A DNA stretch of 64,000 nt, taken from Zoroaster sp. YZ-2022. Its lineage: Eukaryota; Echinodermata; Asteroidea; Forcipulatida; Zoroasteridae. Positions 32,788-45,374 of the stretch are shown here, in pieces. Location of the stretch: positions 13,906,777-13,970,776 of the forward strand of contig CM055837.1 in the NCBI GenBank assembly GCA_029582265.1. The letters run 5' to 3'. Both the position numbers and the translations under genes were made by a program. Positions within the stretch are counted from its first letter, which is position 1. Each line of letters starts with the position of its first letter. The notes under the pieces are model-generated. The model saw only the letters and a program-made list of their open reading frames with translations. It did no database searches and was not told the DNA's origin.

Positions 32788-35700
32788 GTAAGTGTAATAG
32801 TAACACTATGGGAAACATTTTATCACTTGAAAACTTTAATATAAGGAAAACAGTAATATGAGGAACATTTTATTGATGACTCAAGTATTTGAGTTATGTC
32901 ACTTATGTCACTTATGTCATTACATGTATGTCACTCATGTCAGTTAACATGCAATGATTAAAAGTATAATGTCTTGTTCAAGGGCTCGATTGGGTGTTAT
33001 TACATTTTCCTCACACTACAAGTTGTACATTTCTGGAAAATTTTGTTCATTAACAAAAATTTAACTTTGTTGGCAAAACTGCTTCTTTGAGTATACTTAC
33101 ATTCTTTGAATCAAGATACAAACAATCATCCTGTGAAAGTTTCAGCTCAATGCATTGTCTTAGTCATGAGAAAATTGTGACAAAATGTTCAGTTTTTATA
33201 GAATACCCTTGGAGCAAAATGTTACCTCTGGCAACTTGTTAAAAGTTTGCTTTTGGTTAAAAAGTTGTCATTTTGTAATCAGGTTATACATGTACCTTCA
33301 CTTTATAAGTAGATCTTTCTGGCCATGAATTTAGTAAGTACACATCATTATTTTAATAATAATAATAATAATGTGTGGACTTATATAATAATAATAATAA
33401 TAATAATAATGTATAGATTTATATAGCGCACGTATCCACCAACTAAGTGGTGCTCAAGGCGCATTATATTATTATCCCTGCTCATAAGGCTCATAAGGCT
33501 CATAAATCATTCCTGAAACCATCTCAGCTCCCTGGGGAGTATACAGCTCAATTGCTGCCATTTCTAGCGCATAGAGAGCAAACCATCTCTGCCTTCACAG
33601 GTACCCATTTAACCCCTGGGTGGAGAGAAGCAATTATGGTTAAGTGTCTTGCTCAAGGACACAGGTGTCACGGCTGGAGCTCGAACCCACACTCTGCTGC
33701 TGGCAACACCAGAACTTGAGTTCAGTGCGCTAGACCACTCGGCCACGACAATCCACTTTTCGTGCATTATACAACACACGGGACCTACGGCTTTACGTCC
33801 CATCCGAAGGACGAAGCAATTATGGTTAAGTACCTTGCTCAAGGATACAAGTGTCACGACCGGGGCTCGAACCCACACCCTGCTGCTGGCAACACCAGAA
33901 CTTGAGTTCGGTGCGCTAGACCGCTCGGCCACGACACTCCACATGTATCGTACTAAGTGGTGCTCAAGGCGCATTGTATCATTACCCTGCTCATAAGGCT
34001 CATAAGGCTCATAAATCATTCCTGAAACCATCTCAGCTCCCTGGGGAGTATACAGCTCAATTGCTGCCATTACAGCGCATATAGGGCTAATCAACCAACT
34101 CTGCCCTCATAGGTACCCATTTAACCCCTGGGTGGAGAGAAGCAATTATGGTTAAGTGTCTTGCTCAAGGACACAAGTGTCACGGTGTCACGGCCAGGAT
34201 TCGAACCCACATTCTGCTGCTAACACCAGAACTTGAGTACGGTAAGCTAGACCGCTCGGCCACGACACTCCATTTTGTATAGTACGTGTGTAAATCTTAT
34301 CCTGTGTAACTCCTAGTGCCAAATAAAAACACCAAATTTTTCGAGAAGAGGTGTGTACCTTTTAATAACAAATTAGAGTTTCATAATTAATCAATTCATA
34401 TCATGCTTGTTTTCCTGAAGGAAACATATCTTTGTTAACCAATTATTTTGTATTGTAACAGGCAGGAATGGTGCATAGCCTTCTTGAAGCATATGGCCTT
34501 CTGCAAAATATGACAGTTCTGCCTCCTCATCGAACAACTAAGGAAGATCTTACTGTCTTTCATTCCCAAGATTTTATTGACTGTTTGGAAAGATTAAACC
34601 AGGAAGATGACAGTGAAAAGAATGAAGAACTCAAGCAGCAGTTTGGACTGGGTAGGTTTGGTTTGGATCTGCTATAAGTATTTCATATGGAAAATTACTC
34701 AAATGGGCCTGTTTGTTTCACACATATCCGGATCTCAATCACCACTCACCAGACAGTCAGATGGTTCACTCAACCAGATCCTGCTCATGTGGGGAAAATA
34801 CGAGATCCAAGATGGCGATGGACAAACATAAAAAGACGAAAATCATTACAATTATCATTGTCATCAAATGATACCTGAAAGAGGACGTGTATGTCACATA
34901 AACACAAATTTAACAGATTGATTTTGCTCATTCTATCACAGTTCAGCCATAGATTTAGTTCCCAACCTTAGACAGGCATAATCTGCTGCATAAGCAATGT
35001 ACATATGTACATGTACCGTGTACAATAATAACTACAGGTTTATGGGCTCATTATGCAGCCACTGGCTTATTACTTATCTGATTGGGATTCAATGTCAAGC
35101 TGCAAGCCTGCTCTGATCATGACGATATACCTCCTTTAAGGGTCTTTATTACTTAAAACAAGGTTTGTAAAATGAAGTGTGTATTGCTAAACCAAAGGGT
35201 TCTTTTGTATCCAGGCATTAGATTGAAATATGAAATATGAGAGACTTGCACATTCTATAGCTGAATTGTAATAACTAGTGTCATGGCCGAGCGGTCTAGC
35301 GCACTGAACTCAAGTTCTGGTGTTGCCAGCAGCAGGGTGTGAGTTCGAGCCCCGGTCGTGACACTTGTGTCCTTGAGCATGGTACTTAACCATAATTGCT
35401 TCGTCCTTCGGATGGGACGCTGAAATGGCCAGAGGTCCCAGGAGCTGAGATGGTTGTGTAATGAGCAGGGATAATAATATAATGCGCCTTGAGCACCACT
35501 TAGTTGGTGGATACGTGCGCTATATAAATCCACACATTATTATTATTATTATATGAGAGACTTGCACATTCTATTGCTGAATTGTAATAACTAGGCTGAG
35601 ATTAAAAATGTTCATCATCTTGTCTTAGTGTATGTAAATCAACTCATTATCTCAATCCATCTTTATCTTGGTCTGTTTTTAAAGTCACTATTCTATGATT

Positions 35701-38700
35701 AGTTTTTCTCTTTTGTATTGTCCTGGTCTGTATGTCAGTCTGTCAATCTGTTGGTTTGTCTATGTGTCTATCTGGCTGTCTGTTTGTAAGATATGCTGGA
35801 TGTATATCTGTGTGTCAGTATGCATGTCTTTCTCTTTGTAATCCTTGTGTTTATCATCTTCAATATAGTGATTGCAAAATAATGAATAGATCAATTTATC
35901 CTTGCTGTAGGCTATGACTGTCCAACAATCCCCCATGTGTTTGAGTTTGTCTGTTTGGCAGCAGGAGCTACATTAAGAGCAGCACAAGCATTGGTTCAAG
36001 GAGAGAGTAACATTGCTATTAATTGGTGTGGTGGCTGGCATCATGCAAAAAGGTATTCACATCTAGGGTTTTAAAAACACTTCACTGTACGTACATGTAC
36101 TTTATTAACCAGTTCGCGTCGGGAATACAAAAGTTTTTCTGGGCCCCTGTGGCGGGTTTCTTTTTCCCACACCGGCCACCCGCTGTACAGCGGGTGGCCG
36201 GCACTTCCGGATCTGAGCATGTCACCGTACACGCGTGGCTCAACCGAGCATGCATACAAATATTCCGGAGTTTCCTATGGCGTGTTTAGACGCTCTCCGA
36301 TCCGTGGTGCAAAAATAAAATTGCGTGTATACACGTCCTCCGACGCGAACTGGTTAAATACTGTGTCAACCATTTTTGAAAATGGGCTAGTAGCCTAAAT
36401 ATATTAACCAATTGATATTAGTATTCAATATGTAATTACCAGGTTTTAGTTGCTGAATCAGCTGAGTGTTGTGTAACATACTCTTCACAGTTTTAATTAT
36501 TATATTTCAACTATTTACACTTTTGTTTGGTTTTGTAGTATGCTTTCAATAGACTTTTGTTTACGTAGGTGTGTTTTTATAGACATTTATTACTTATTGG
36601 CTAATTGCTTTGCTTTGTTTTATTTGTGTGTGTAAAAGATTTTTTTTTTTTTAACTTTGTAATCAATCCAACCTGATTTAGTTGCAAATAAAATGATTCT
36701 ATTCTATTCTATTAGTGTAGAGACTGATGTATATTTGGTTTTATCCCAGAGATGAGGCATCTGGTTTCTGCTATGTCAATGATGTTGTTCTTGGTATTCT
36801 GAAACTAAGGGAGAAGTTTGATAGAGTTTTATATCTGGACTTAGATTTACACCATGGAGATGGTAAGCAGTTTTCAGTTTCATAATTCTCATAATTTACA
36901 CTTTGACATCATTATCTGTATTGTTCTGTCTATGTACCGGGACAGGGAGTAATACTGGCAAATTAAACTGTTGAAAGCACCTCACAAATATATCAAGTGT
37001 CGTTTGGTATAATTACCACAGTCACAACAAAAACTATCATTTCCATTGTTACCAGAAATTAGTTAACAGAAATTATTGCCAAATGTTTCCCTTTAACGAA
37101 ATATGTGAATGTTCAGGGAAGAAAAGCATTTTAAAGATCAGCATAAAATTGCATTGTTTTGTTTAGTGCACAGAAAAATACAAAATAACAGTTGACAAGT
37201 TACATATAAAAATGTATGTAAAAATGTATAATAGCACTTGCTATTGTTAATTATTGTTTTAAAATGATAATTTTGTAACTAATCATAATTATTATGAAAT
37301 GTTTATATTTTAGGTGTTGAGGATGCATTTTGTTATACTCCAAAGGTTCTTACTTGTTCTTTTCATAAGTACTGTCCTGGCTTCTTCCCAGGTGAGTTGT
37401 ATTTGTATACATTGTGTACTTGTATTGATATAAAGCATTGAACAGAGCATAATGTCATGGCTCTGCTTACCCTCAGCAACAAATCAACACTTACTATTGC
37501 ACTACTTGTGCTCATGAGAACTTCGGTACAACTTCGGTACAACTTTGGTAATTGCCAGATTATCAACTTAACAACTCCATCCTGAAAAAGGTTTCCGAAG
37601 TTGCAGTCTGGTTAGTTTTATGATATATTTCTTGAAAACTAAAGGGTTTAAATCAGGCCTGAAATATCACGGAAGCCACAGAGGCCATGGCCTCCATTTT
37701 TTCTGGTCTTGGCCTAAGTGCTTCTTAAAAATGTTCCCATAGACATTCTAATGGAAGTGCGCTTTACTAATAAAGTGAAATTCCAGGCCTGTAATATATG
37801 TTTCTATTAACCTTTCCTTTTACCACTTGTGCGCCACACTTTTAGCGCACAAATTATGCGTTAACCTTGTAAGCAGATAATGTGTTTAGTAACACCATGA
37901 ATTTTGGTGTCAAAAAACATAATGCCATTATAACAACTCACTTAGCACTTCTATGACTGCAAAGGTCAAAAACATTCAAAATGTTGATATACTTGCCAAG
38001 GTACATGTATATCTAGTGCACTTAAAAGTCAAACACTGTCAAACCTGTGTAGTAAGTACATTTAAAAGCATTGTCTGGTATTGTTCAGGGTGGTCAAAAT
38101 GATAGTCAAAACCAGTCAAAAATGCCCCTGTGTGCACATTTGGGTCAACAGTCAAAACAGGCGGTTGACTGATTTTTGACCTATATAACTACTTGCTACT
38201 TGCCATTGTTAACACATTTCCAGCCCATAACTGTAAATTACATGTAGCCCCAGTTTTAGCAGAAAGTTAAATAATGTAGCCTAGTTGGGTAGCAATATTA
38301 CTAACAGGAATTGACATTTTCCAACTGATTTTGGTTGGCCATGGACCCCAATTTTAGTTGTTGTTAAAGATCTAGTATCATGCCTGGAAAAACATGGGTA
38401 ATTAATTCTTAATATGAGCTTTACAATGATGTTGAATACAAATTACAATGTGTTAAGACTGTATACAATATTGATTTGAGTCTCGTTTTTTTGTATTAGG
38501 TACTGGTTTCATTGATGATGTTGGTATTGGAAAAGGCAAGTTCTACTCCATCAATGTTCCACTTAAAGATGGTATTCAAGATAACCAGTACTTCAGTCTA
38601 TTTTGTAGGTGGGTATATGTCAGGGTCTTGTTCCATCATTGGTATTGTTACAAATCTGACCCTTTGCTTTTGATAATATTAGCGCCTTCTATTTCAGTCC

Positions 38701-41700
38701 TTTCACTGTTAAATATTTTGTTTATGATGCAATTTCTACATGTAGTTCTCTAATTCCCAGGGTTTATTTTACATAGCATGTACCGGACCCTCGATTGTCC
38801 GCTAAGAATATGCAATCCTTACAAGGATGTATCTTTTGCTCATGCATATCCAGCGCCAACGCAATGCATAATGCAACACCAGCAAGAGCCTGCGTGGGTG
38901 CCACACCCTCCCGCCACGTGGCTTGGAAGTAGTCTATTTTTCGCATACTATCCTCGGAGTCCATCCCTTCATACCGAACAATGTTTGTGGGTGTAGCACG
39001 GCCAAACAGTCACTGTGACTGACCTGCTTTGTCATTGGCCTTGGTCCGTGTACCGTGCTCCCATGCACAACCGCTGCTTCCCTCATGCAATAGCTTAGCA
39101 TCCCCAGTAAGCATTGTCCCCTTGAACACGCCCTCCTTTCTGAGTTGTCACTCACTTTACTTTCGTCAAATACCTTTTTTTAAATGGAATGAGGACCTGT
39201 TGTATAACCTGATTTTGCACACGTTTCTACCCTTACATGCGGAAGGCAAGCTTCTCATTGGTTAAGACGCTAAACGAGGCTAATGTTTTATTCATTCCAA
39301 GGCCCCAGATTCCTGTATAAACCCCGAGATTTCCTTCTCTCGACGAGAAGTGCGGATTCGAATAATATCTTTAGTGCGATTCGATCCATTACAGTGCGAT
39401 ATACCGAACTATGACTTGTTGTGACAGTCCATTGCCTCGTTCGTTGAATCAATGGTGCAGTGCATCGATTGACCATTGGTTCGCCTAAGCTAGTGCGGTC
39501 TGATACACACTCTGGCCCCGTCCAGACAACCCATGTAGTCAAGCCCTGGTGGTCCCCATCGTCGAGACTGACCAGTCGTCTGTCTCTTGGTGTAGCAGTG
39601 CCCGTACCATATACAAGTCGACAAGCCGCATGAACGAATGATGGTCCTACTAGCTGTATCCGATCTCTTTATAGTTGGTACTCGTACACACACCATTCAC
39701 AACTTGTATATGTAAAGTACAAGACAAGTATTAAGTCTAACTATTCAGATGTACCTAAATTACGCCACCACTCTAGTCATACATGTTATTAGTGCCTGTT
39801 ATTATTGTTGAATAGTGAGAATGATAATAAACCAACCCCATTTGATTGTCACAACAAAACTTGTGTCTGCCCCTTGTTATTTTGTTGACCTACAATAGTG
39901 GGAATGCAACAGTATTGTACTTCATTCTATTCTGTAGGTTGGTATACATGTATGTCAAGGTCTTGTTCCGTCATTGGTATTGTACAACTGACAACATATC
40001 AAATCTATCTTTAAAACAATTTAGCCATAATCAAAGTGCTCCATTAAAAAAATGGGGTTTTCCCAACACTAGTTAATGGACTACGGTCAGCTCTTTTTTT
40101 TTATTGGGAATTTATGTAATGACACTGCAAGGGTAAAACATCACAGAAATTGATCAAGTGTGCCTATACCCATAGTCCTCTCTCCTGTGAGCTGGATCCA
40201 CTGCTTACGGTTTGATCAGAGTTTGTTGACTGTATACAATCCTGGACAATGTAAACATTTGTCATTTATTTCTGTGGAAACATTTCATTGGTCTCTGGGT
40301 GTACACTCCACACTGCTTTGACTTACAATAAATCTTTGTGGACATTTATTTAACATCTGCTACAGTAGGTGGCACTTCCAGATCTTATGTCCTCACATAT
40401 GACATCTTCACTTAACTACAAATTGAAGGTGTATCTTTTTAATGTTTTCTTATTTGTCCATAAGGATTGTGGAGCAAGTTAAACAGTGCTATTGCCCAAG
40501 TGCTGTTGTCATTCAGTGTGGGGCTGACACACTAGCTGATGATCCCATGCAATCTTTCAATATGACCCCATCAGGCTTAGCTAAATGTATTCATCATGTT
40601 ACATCATGGAAGCTACCAACTCTTCTACTTGGTGGTGGAGGGTACCGATTACCTAATACAGCAAGGTGTTGGGTGAATTTGACAGCTACAGTGCTAGGAT
40701 GTCGGCTACCAGCAGAGATTCCAGAACATGAGGTAAGTGATATCATTCCTCTGTCATATCAGTTAAATCACAGTTTTTAATCAATCCTTTATATAAACTT
40801 CTCTTTTTTTGTCAAAAGGTGAAAACTTGAAATAAAAAGGTATCCTTGGTTTATGAATTTATGCTAGAAATAGAGCAACAGAATGCTTAGCAAACCTCCA
40901 ACTGATAAGAAAATGATGATAGATGTATCTTTTTCTTCATCATTATCAACTCAACACACTAATTGTGTCCTTCACTTGTTGATCGCTGATTTCAATACAA
41001 GATATTTACACAAGTTGCTTTTACCATGGTATCAAATATTTGGATGTGTTTATTTTTTATTCGGTTCGTGGAAAGTTTGAATAATCAGTAATCATCGCAT
41101 TCATAAATGTCCTTCTAATTTAATAATAATAATAATACACAATTGTTATAAAGCGCACATATCCTAGCAACTAGATCAAGGCACTGTACATTATTACCCT
41201 GCTCATCTCAGCTCCCTGGGGAGTATACAGCTCAATTGCTGCCATTACAGCGCATATGGGCTAATCAAACACAACAACCAACTCTGCCCTCACAGGTACC
41301 TATTTACTCCTGGGTGGAGAGAAGCAATTATGGTAAAGTGTCTTGCTGAAGGACACAAGCACCATGGTCGCAGCCAGGATTCAAACCCACATTCTGACGA
41401 CTCGGCCATCAGAACACAAATCAGATGCACTAAACCGCTCGACCATGGCACTCCATGAAATATTAGAAATGAAATATTAGTTAATTTTATTGCCAAAAAA
41501 CAAAATAGAAATTGTTTCAACCATGTATAACACAAGACGCCTTGACTAAACCTGTGCATGCGTGTGAACTATTATACAATCTAATTAAGCCTAGTGTCCA
41601 GTTGGACACAACAGCTGGTACATACGTGATACACTTATATGATCCAGTTACAACTACATGTAGTTTGACATGGCAATTGACATGTTGAACGTACCTGTGT

Positions 41701-43858
41701 GAGCAGTTCTCAACCAATCAGAATGTCCAAACTGTCTAGGGTATTTATGAATAATATATGTCATTTGCAATTGTTGTTTTACAGCATTTTCTAGAATATG
41801 GACCTGACTACCAACTTGATATATCTCCAACTCACCGATCAAACCTCAACTCAGAAGAATATGTGGAAAGTATAATTTCTACCATAACAGGTTAGTGTTA
41901 CAATCATGTATATTCACATCATGCATAGGGTAATACAGACTCTCAATTACAAATTTATCTCCTAAATAAAACTCGTAAAATGAAGCTTTTAACCCTAACC
42001 TTCCCAAATCCTCCAAAATCCTCTTTGCTAAAGTGAAGGATTTTGGAGGATTGAGGTTATTAGGCATACTTGCCTTTCCATGGTACATGTACATCCATGT
42101 TTGTTGTAGTAATTGTAAGGTTAGTGATTGTAAGGTCAGTGCTTGGGTCAATGGACACTGTTTATTTCTCCATGCATGCAGGGAGGGTCCCTGGGCCATG
42201 CATGTATCACAGATTAGAAACACATGTGTGCATACATGTCATGTGCTTGCTTTACTACTGAAGGATTTTGGAGGATTCAGGTTATGTGTAAGCAAATGGG
42301 CCTAGGGAGTTAGGAAGGATTCAGGTTATGTGTAAGCAAATGGGCCTAGGGAGTTAGGGTTATAATATTGATCAAAATTGAACTGTTAACTCATCTTTTT
42401 TATTTATTGATCAAAGCATCTTAAATTCAACTCTTTATTTGCTAGTTACCACTTCTACTGGCAGTAAAGGACCAAGCCGAAGGTCCTTTATTAACCATGA
42501 CAACGACCCTGACACAACATCATTCAAATGCTTCATGTGCCTAATAACAATAAAAAACAAAAAACAAAATTAGATTGGTAAAACTTGTAGCTTTGCATGG
42601 TGAGGATGATAAGTAAGACTAATTGCGGTGACACCATGTGGAATCTCAATTGAGTAGTAATTAGTTCTGAAAAGAATTGGGGGTACAACTCGACGTTTCG
42701 ATCAGTATGCTCTGATCGTGCTCTGGAGAATTAGATTATCATGAAATATGCATTAGTCGGCCACAGTGTTGTTTTTGTTTTTTTTGTTTTTGGAATTTTT
42801 AACAAAATGTTGCTATAATTGATGATCATGACAACAGAAGTAGCTGTTTTTGTAAGGCAAAATCAAATCAATGTTTATCACCCAACGCAAGAAATTCATC
42901 AATCAATAGCTGTTTTTTGTTAATCACTTCCTTAAACAACTGGTCAACCACTACAAAAAGAGTATGTTACATTTAATACATACAGTATATATATAAATCA
43001 TAATATTGTTTTCATATTTTGATGATTTGATTAGACTGTCATTCTTTTGACATTGTGAAATTGTTTTAATTTCAAAGTATTTTTTCCTTGCAAAATAACA
43101 TTTATTGACCTTATGTTTCAAACCAAAAAGGCAAAATGGACAAACATACACACATACACATACAGTGGCGGACCGTCAGGGGGGACTGGGAGGGGCAGCC
43201 GTCCCCCGGCCCGGAGGGGGGGGACCGGACCCCCCTTCCCAACGAAATGATGGGAAATGGTTAGGGAATGATGCCTGGGGGGGGGGGGGCCCCGACCGTG
43301 CGCTCTGCCCCCCGGCCCGGCGGTAACTTGTTCCGCTACTGTACACATATGTACATGAGTGGGCAGAAGTTAGTCAGGTGTGAAAGAAACACAAAAGAAG
43401 AGGATACAAGAAGCAGAGCTAGGAACTTGGGAATGGACAAAAGAGGGATTAGATGTGAATAGATAAAGGTACAGTGAGAGCAACTGTGCCAATAAGAAGG
43501 TTCCTCTTGTTGTCAATTTCACACCTGACTGACTTCTGCTCACTCTTGTGTATATGTATATGTGTGTATGTTTTGCCTTTGAGAAAGAATCTGCTAGGTT
43601 TGAAACGTAAGGCCAATAACTTCAATTTTGCATCCTTTAGGTTGGTATTAAAGCAGTTTGCAAAAGCTAATTCTCTATTTATTCTTTTCCTATTTAAAAG
43701 GAAATTCAAAATGACTGGATTAAAACAAAAACCTTTGGTAAAACAATACAAAAATATAGGCAACACACCTTTATAATGCCTCATTAATTTTGTTCACCCA
43801 ATTAAAACAGTTTGTTTCTGTCCTTTTAGATAATCTTGAGAACATTGTAGACAGATGA
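31867..43858 (+). CDS. HDAC8: Histone deacetylase 8 orthologue, nine coding exons
   Basis: Exons: 31867-32787, 34462-34651, 35911-36052, 36750-36862, 37314-37391, 38500-38608, 40465-40732, 41785-41890, 43830-43858 (stop TGA 43856-43858). All have GT/AG borders, and together they give one 1956-nt frame (651 residues). It is a class I, zinc-dependent lysine deacetylase; in animals HDAC8 acts on SMC3 of cohesin among others. Visible catalytic motifs are 'GLGYDCP', '[16 protein letters not shown]' (the His pair), '[14 protein letters not shown]' (zinc Asp and His), 'GADTLADDP' (zinc Asp) and '[14 protein letters not shown]' (catalytic Tyr). The C-terminus ends soon after the fold, without the long tail of HDAC1-3, as in HDAC8. 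Oddities: a ~285-residue N-terminal extension, and KRAGMVHSL where human has Ser39 (the PKA site) in KRASMVHSL. Start at 31867 was chosen for its ATG context and the upstream stop. Confidence 0.93.
33413..33758 (-). mobile_element. tRNA-Leu-derived SINE (with ATT tail), HDAC8 intron 1
   Basis: On the minus strand it begins with 'gtcgtggccgagtggtctag', carries the tRNA-Leu(CAA)-like 'aactcaagttctgg' and a B box 'gggttcgagctcc'. It continues through a conserved body ('accataattgcttctctcc', 'actccccagggagctgagat') and ends 'gcgctatataaatctatac' plus ATT repeats (tail at 33356-33412 on the plus strand). Confidence 0.9.
33759..33950 (-). mobile_element. Partial SINE head fused 5' of the previous copy (dimer)
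   Basis: A second tRNA-Leu-like head (minus strand 'gtgtcgtggccgagcggtc') with a shorter body ('ttcgtccttcggatgggacg ... gtataatgcacg') lies directly upstream in SINE orientation. The same two-headed unit occurs at 57057-57600, so the dimer moved as one unit. Confidence 0.85.
33951..34275 (-). mobile_element. Third SINE copy, same family and orientation
   Basis: Runs from tail-side 'aagtggtgctcaaggcgcat' to head 'cggccacgacactcca'. It is more diverged and has an internal duplicate 'gtgtcacg'. It lies immediately next to the dimer, making a three-copy row in one intron. Confidence 0.85.
35235..35594 (+). mobile_element. SINE flanked by a 44-bp direct repeat, HDAC8 intron 2
   Basis: The SINE occupies 35279-35550 (head 'gtgtcatggccgagcggtc', tail ATT repeats). 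The 44 bp before it (35235-35278, 'atatgagagacttgcac ... aataactag') are repeated after it (35551-35594) with one mismatch. This fits a target-site duplication, but it is far longer than the 7-20 bp usual for SINEs. Confidence 0.9.
36105..36357. mobile_element. TTAA-flanked MITE (piggyBac-type), HDAC8 intron 3
   Basis: The element 36109-36353 (245 bp) has terminal inverted repeats CCAGTTCGCGTCGG and is bounded on both sides by TTAA. It contains a 30-bp perfect palindrome at 36172-36201 ('ccggccacccgctg' and complement). It has no coding. Related copies lie at 46172-46403 and at the right window edge. Confidence 0.9.
36600..36713 (+). repeat. Possible LINE 3' end with (ATTCT)n tail
   Basis: A T-rich run, 'tttgtaatcaatccaacctg', then 'ttctattctattctatt' resembles the 3' end of some LINEs. 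There is no coding sequence, so the family is uncertain. Confidence 0.35.
38609..40464 (+). other. HDAC8 intron 6 with a duplicated exon-6 boundary
   Basis: The exon-6 end and donor region (38590-38648, 'acttcagtctattttgtag|gtgggtatatg ... ggtcttgttcc') recur in decayed form at 39919-39983, in the same orientation. Between them lies ~1.27 kb of different, more GC-rich sequence without a recognisable ORF. Either the repeat is a local duplication, or it is a long flanking duplication around an insertion. Confidence 0.6.
41118..41456 (-). mobile_element. Diverged SINE of the tRNA-Leu family, HDAC8 intron 7
   Basis: Contains 'agctccctggggagtatac', 'gagagaagcaattatgg' and a degraded head ('accgctcgaccatggcac') with an AAT-rich tail at the low-coordinate end. 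The most diverged copy here. Confidence 0.85.
41993..42362. mobile_element. Foldback/MITE-like element, HDAC8 intron 8
   Basis: The left part 'aaccctaaccttcccaaatc' plus 'ctccaaaatcct' is inverted at 42035-42055 and again near 42257-42275. The right end 'gggagttagggttataa' mirrors the left end. A 43-bp tandem duplicate ('aggattcaggttatgtg...') lies at 42273-42359. Confidence 0.55.
42640..42740 (-). mobile_element. Penelope-like terminal fragment, degenerate hammerhead-like motif
   Basis: On the minus strand the order is 'ctccagagcac', stem GATCAG, loop AGCATA, stem CTGATC, then GAAACGTCGAG. This matches the layout CTGAAGA-stem II-GAAAC-GTC of hammerhead-like ends of Penelope-like elements, with two substitutions in the CTGANGA core. 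The downstream 'ttactactcaattgagattc' also fits such elements. It lies in HDAC8 intron 8. No reverse transcriptase is present. Confidence 0.5.
43155..43349. mobile_element. hAT-type MITE with 8-bp target duplication
   Basis: The element 43163-43341 (179 bp) starts CAGTGGCGGA and ends TCCGCTACTG, and is GC-rich inside. Both sides carry the 8-bp TACACATA (43155-43162 and 43342-43349). An 8-bp duplication and CAGTGGCGG ends are hAT hallmarks. It sits in HDAC8 intron 8. Confidence 0.9.
43545..43700 (+). mobile_element. Penelope-like terminal fragment with hammerhead-like fold
   Basis: Reads 'gcctttgagaaagaatctgc' then 'taggtttgaaacgtaaggcc'. The stem AATCT/AGGTT (loop GCT) is followed by GAAAC. 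It is related to the minus-strand copy at 27490-27640, where the stem is AACCT/AGGTT. It is in HDAC8 intron 8, 130 bp before the last exon. Confidence 0.45.
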
Positions 43859-45374
43859 TGAGGAAGATTAACCACAGGATAGAGCAACCCTACAAAAGAC
43901 TTCAGTCTTATTCAAGCATATTCTATGGATGGATTTGTACAGAGTACAACTAAGTACATCTTGACATGAAGGGATAATCCAATTGAAAAAAAACAAAAAA
44001 CCTATGTCACGTACAGTAAGTGTCATCTAATGGTGACATCAATGTCATTCCTATGTGTATAAATACAACCAAATATGTGGCTACATTTACTCTACTCTAT
44101 ATATTCATGATCTTCAGCCATCATATCATAACCATGCTCGTTGTGGGTGTGTACATTTGGAGTACAATGTCGTGGTATGGATTACAGCAGGCTGGCACAT
44201 TTCATGTAGGTACATGTAAATAGTCTTATGATAATACATAATTAAATCTTGAGCTTTAACATGATTTATCCATCTTGGATAATGAATAATTGTTCAGTAA
44301 AGATTTTACCTTTTACAAGTTTTGCATAAATATTGTAAACAGTACATTTTGTTACTCCAAGAACATAAATGATACATTAAATTACTTTATTTGATGACTG
44401 TTTGAAAATCGTTAAGAATGTTATTATGAGATTTGAAAGTAACCTGTGAAGGAAGATTAGATTAATGTTGTTGCCTTCTGTCCCATTGACCTTGTCATGC
44501 AGTGCCATTTAAATTTCAGCCACAATTGACCTACTGCAGTTTGCTTACATAACCATATCCCTTAGACACACACAAAATATGAACTGTAGTTGGCTGACAG
44601 TTGAAGTAACACAGACGTCTTTAATATGACCACAATGTCAGTCAACAGCAGTAGTCTTGGTAGCATCACCTTGAAACATTTTTTACATGTGAATGAAAGC
44701 TTGCTTGTTATCTATGTGCTATAGTGACATTGATAAACATAAATATATCATGACTGAATACATGTGATGATTGAGTACTTCACTGTTGATGCTTAGATTT
44801 GTGAATGGCAATAGGACAATTATTCTCATGTTGTCCAAAATGATTGATTACAACCTTATCTGTTGAACAAATACATGTTTAACTATAGCTGCATGTACAT
44901 GTACATACAAGGATGTAAGGAATATATTTAAAGGTGGTTAGTTTTGATTGCCATATTATACTTGTAACTCATACCATTATCATATTTATGAGAGATTTAA
45001 AGCTCCTAGATGTGTAACATGAGTTGAGTATCCATCAGGGTAAGTTTGATCATTATTCTTGAAATATAAACATCTACAAAATGTTGTATATGGTATTCTT
45101 TCTTCAAATTCTGACAGCACTCACAATTCAAGCAGTACATGTAAAAAACATTTGCTATGCCTCCATAGAAATGACCAACTAATATTTTACAATCCAAATA
45201 GTGTTGTTTTCAGTAAGTTAATATTGTCTCTACATTACATGTCCTACACTGTAGTCTATGCACATACACCTGTATTGCCTTTCTCATCCATAGGATATTG
45301 GATCTACTTAATGAATACTATTTGCTTGCAATATGTAGTATTAACTTTTTTCATTCATACAGAATAAAGCAAAT

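Noticed and set aside
33609..34094. 161-residue ORF (and its twin at 56955-57383)
   Set aside because: Both are translations of the same dimeric SINE in antisense or sense orientation.
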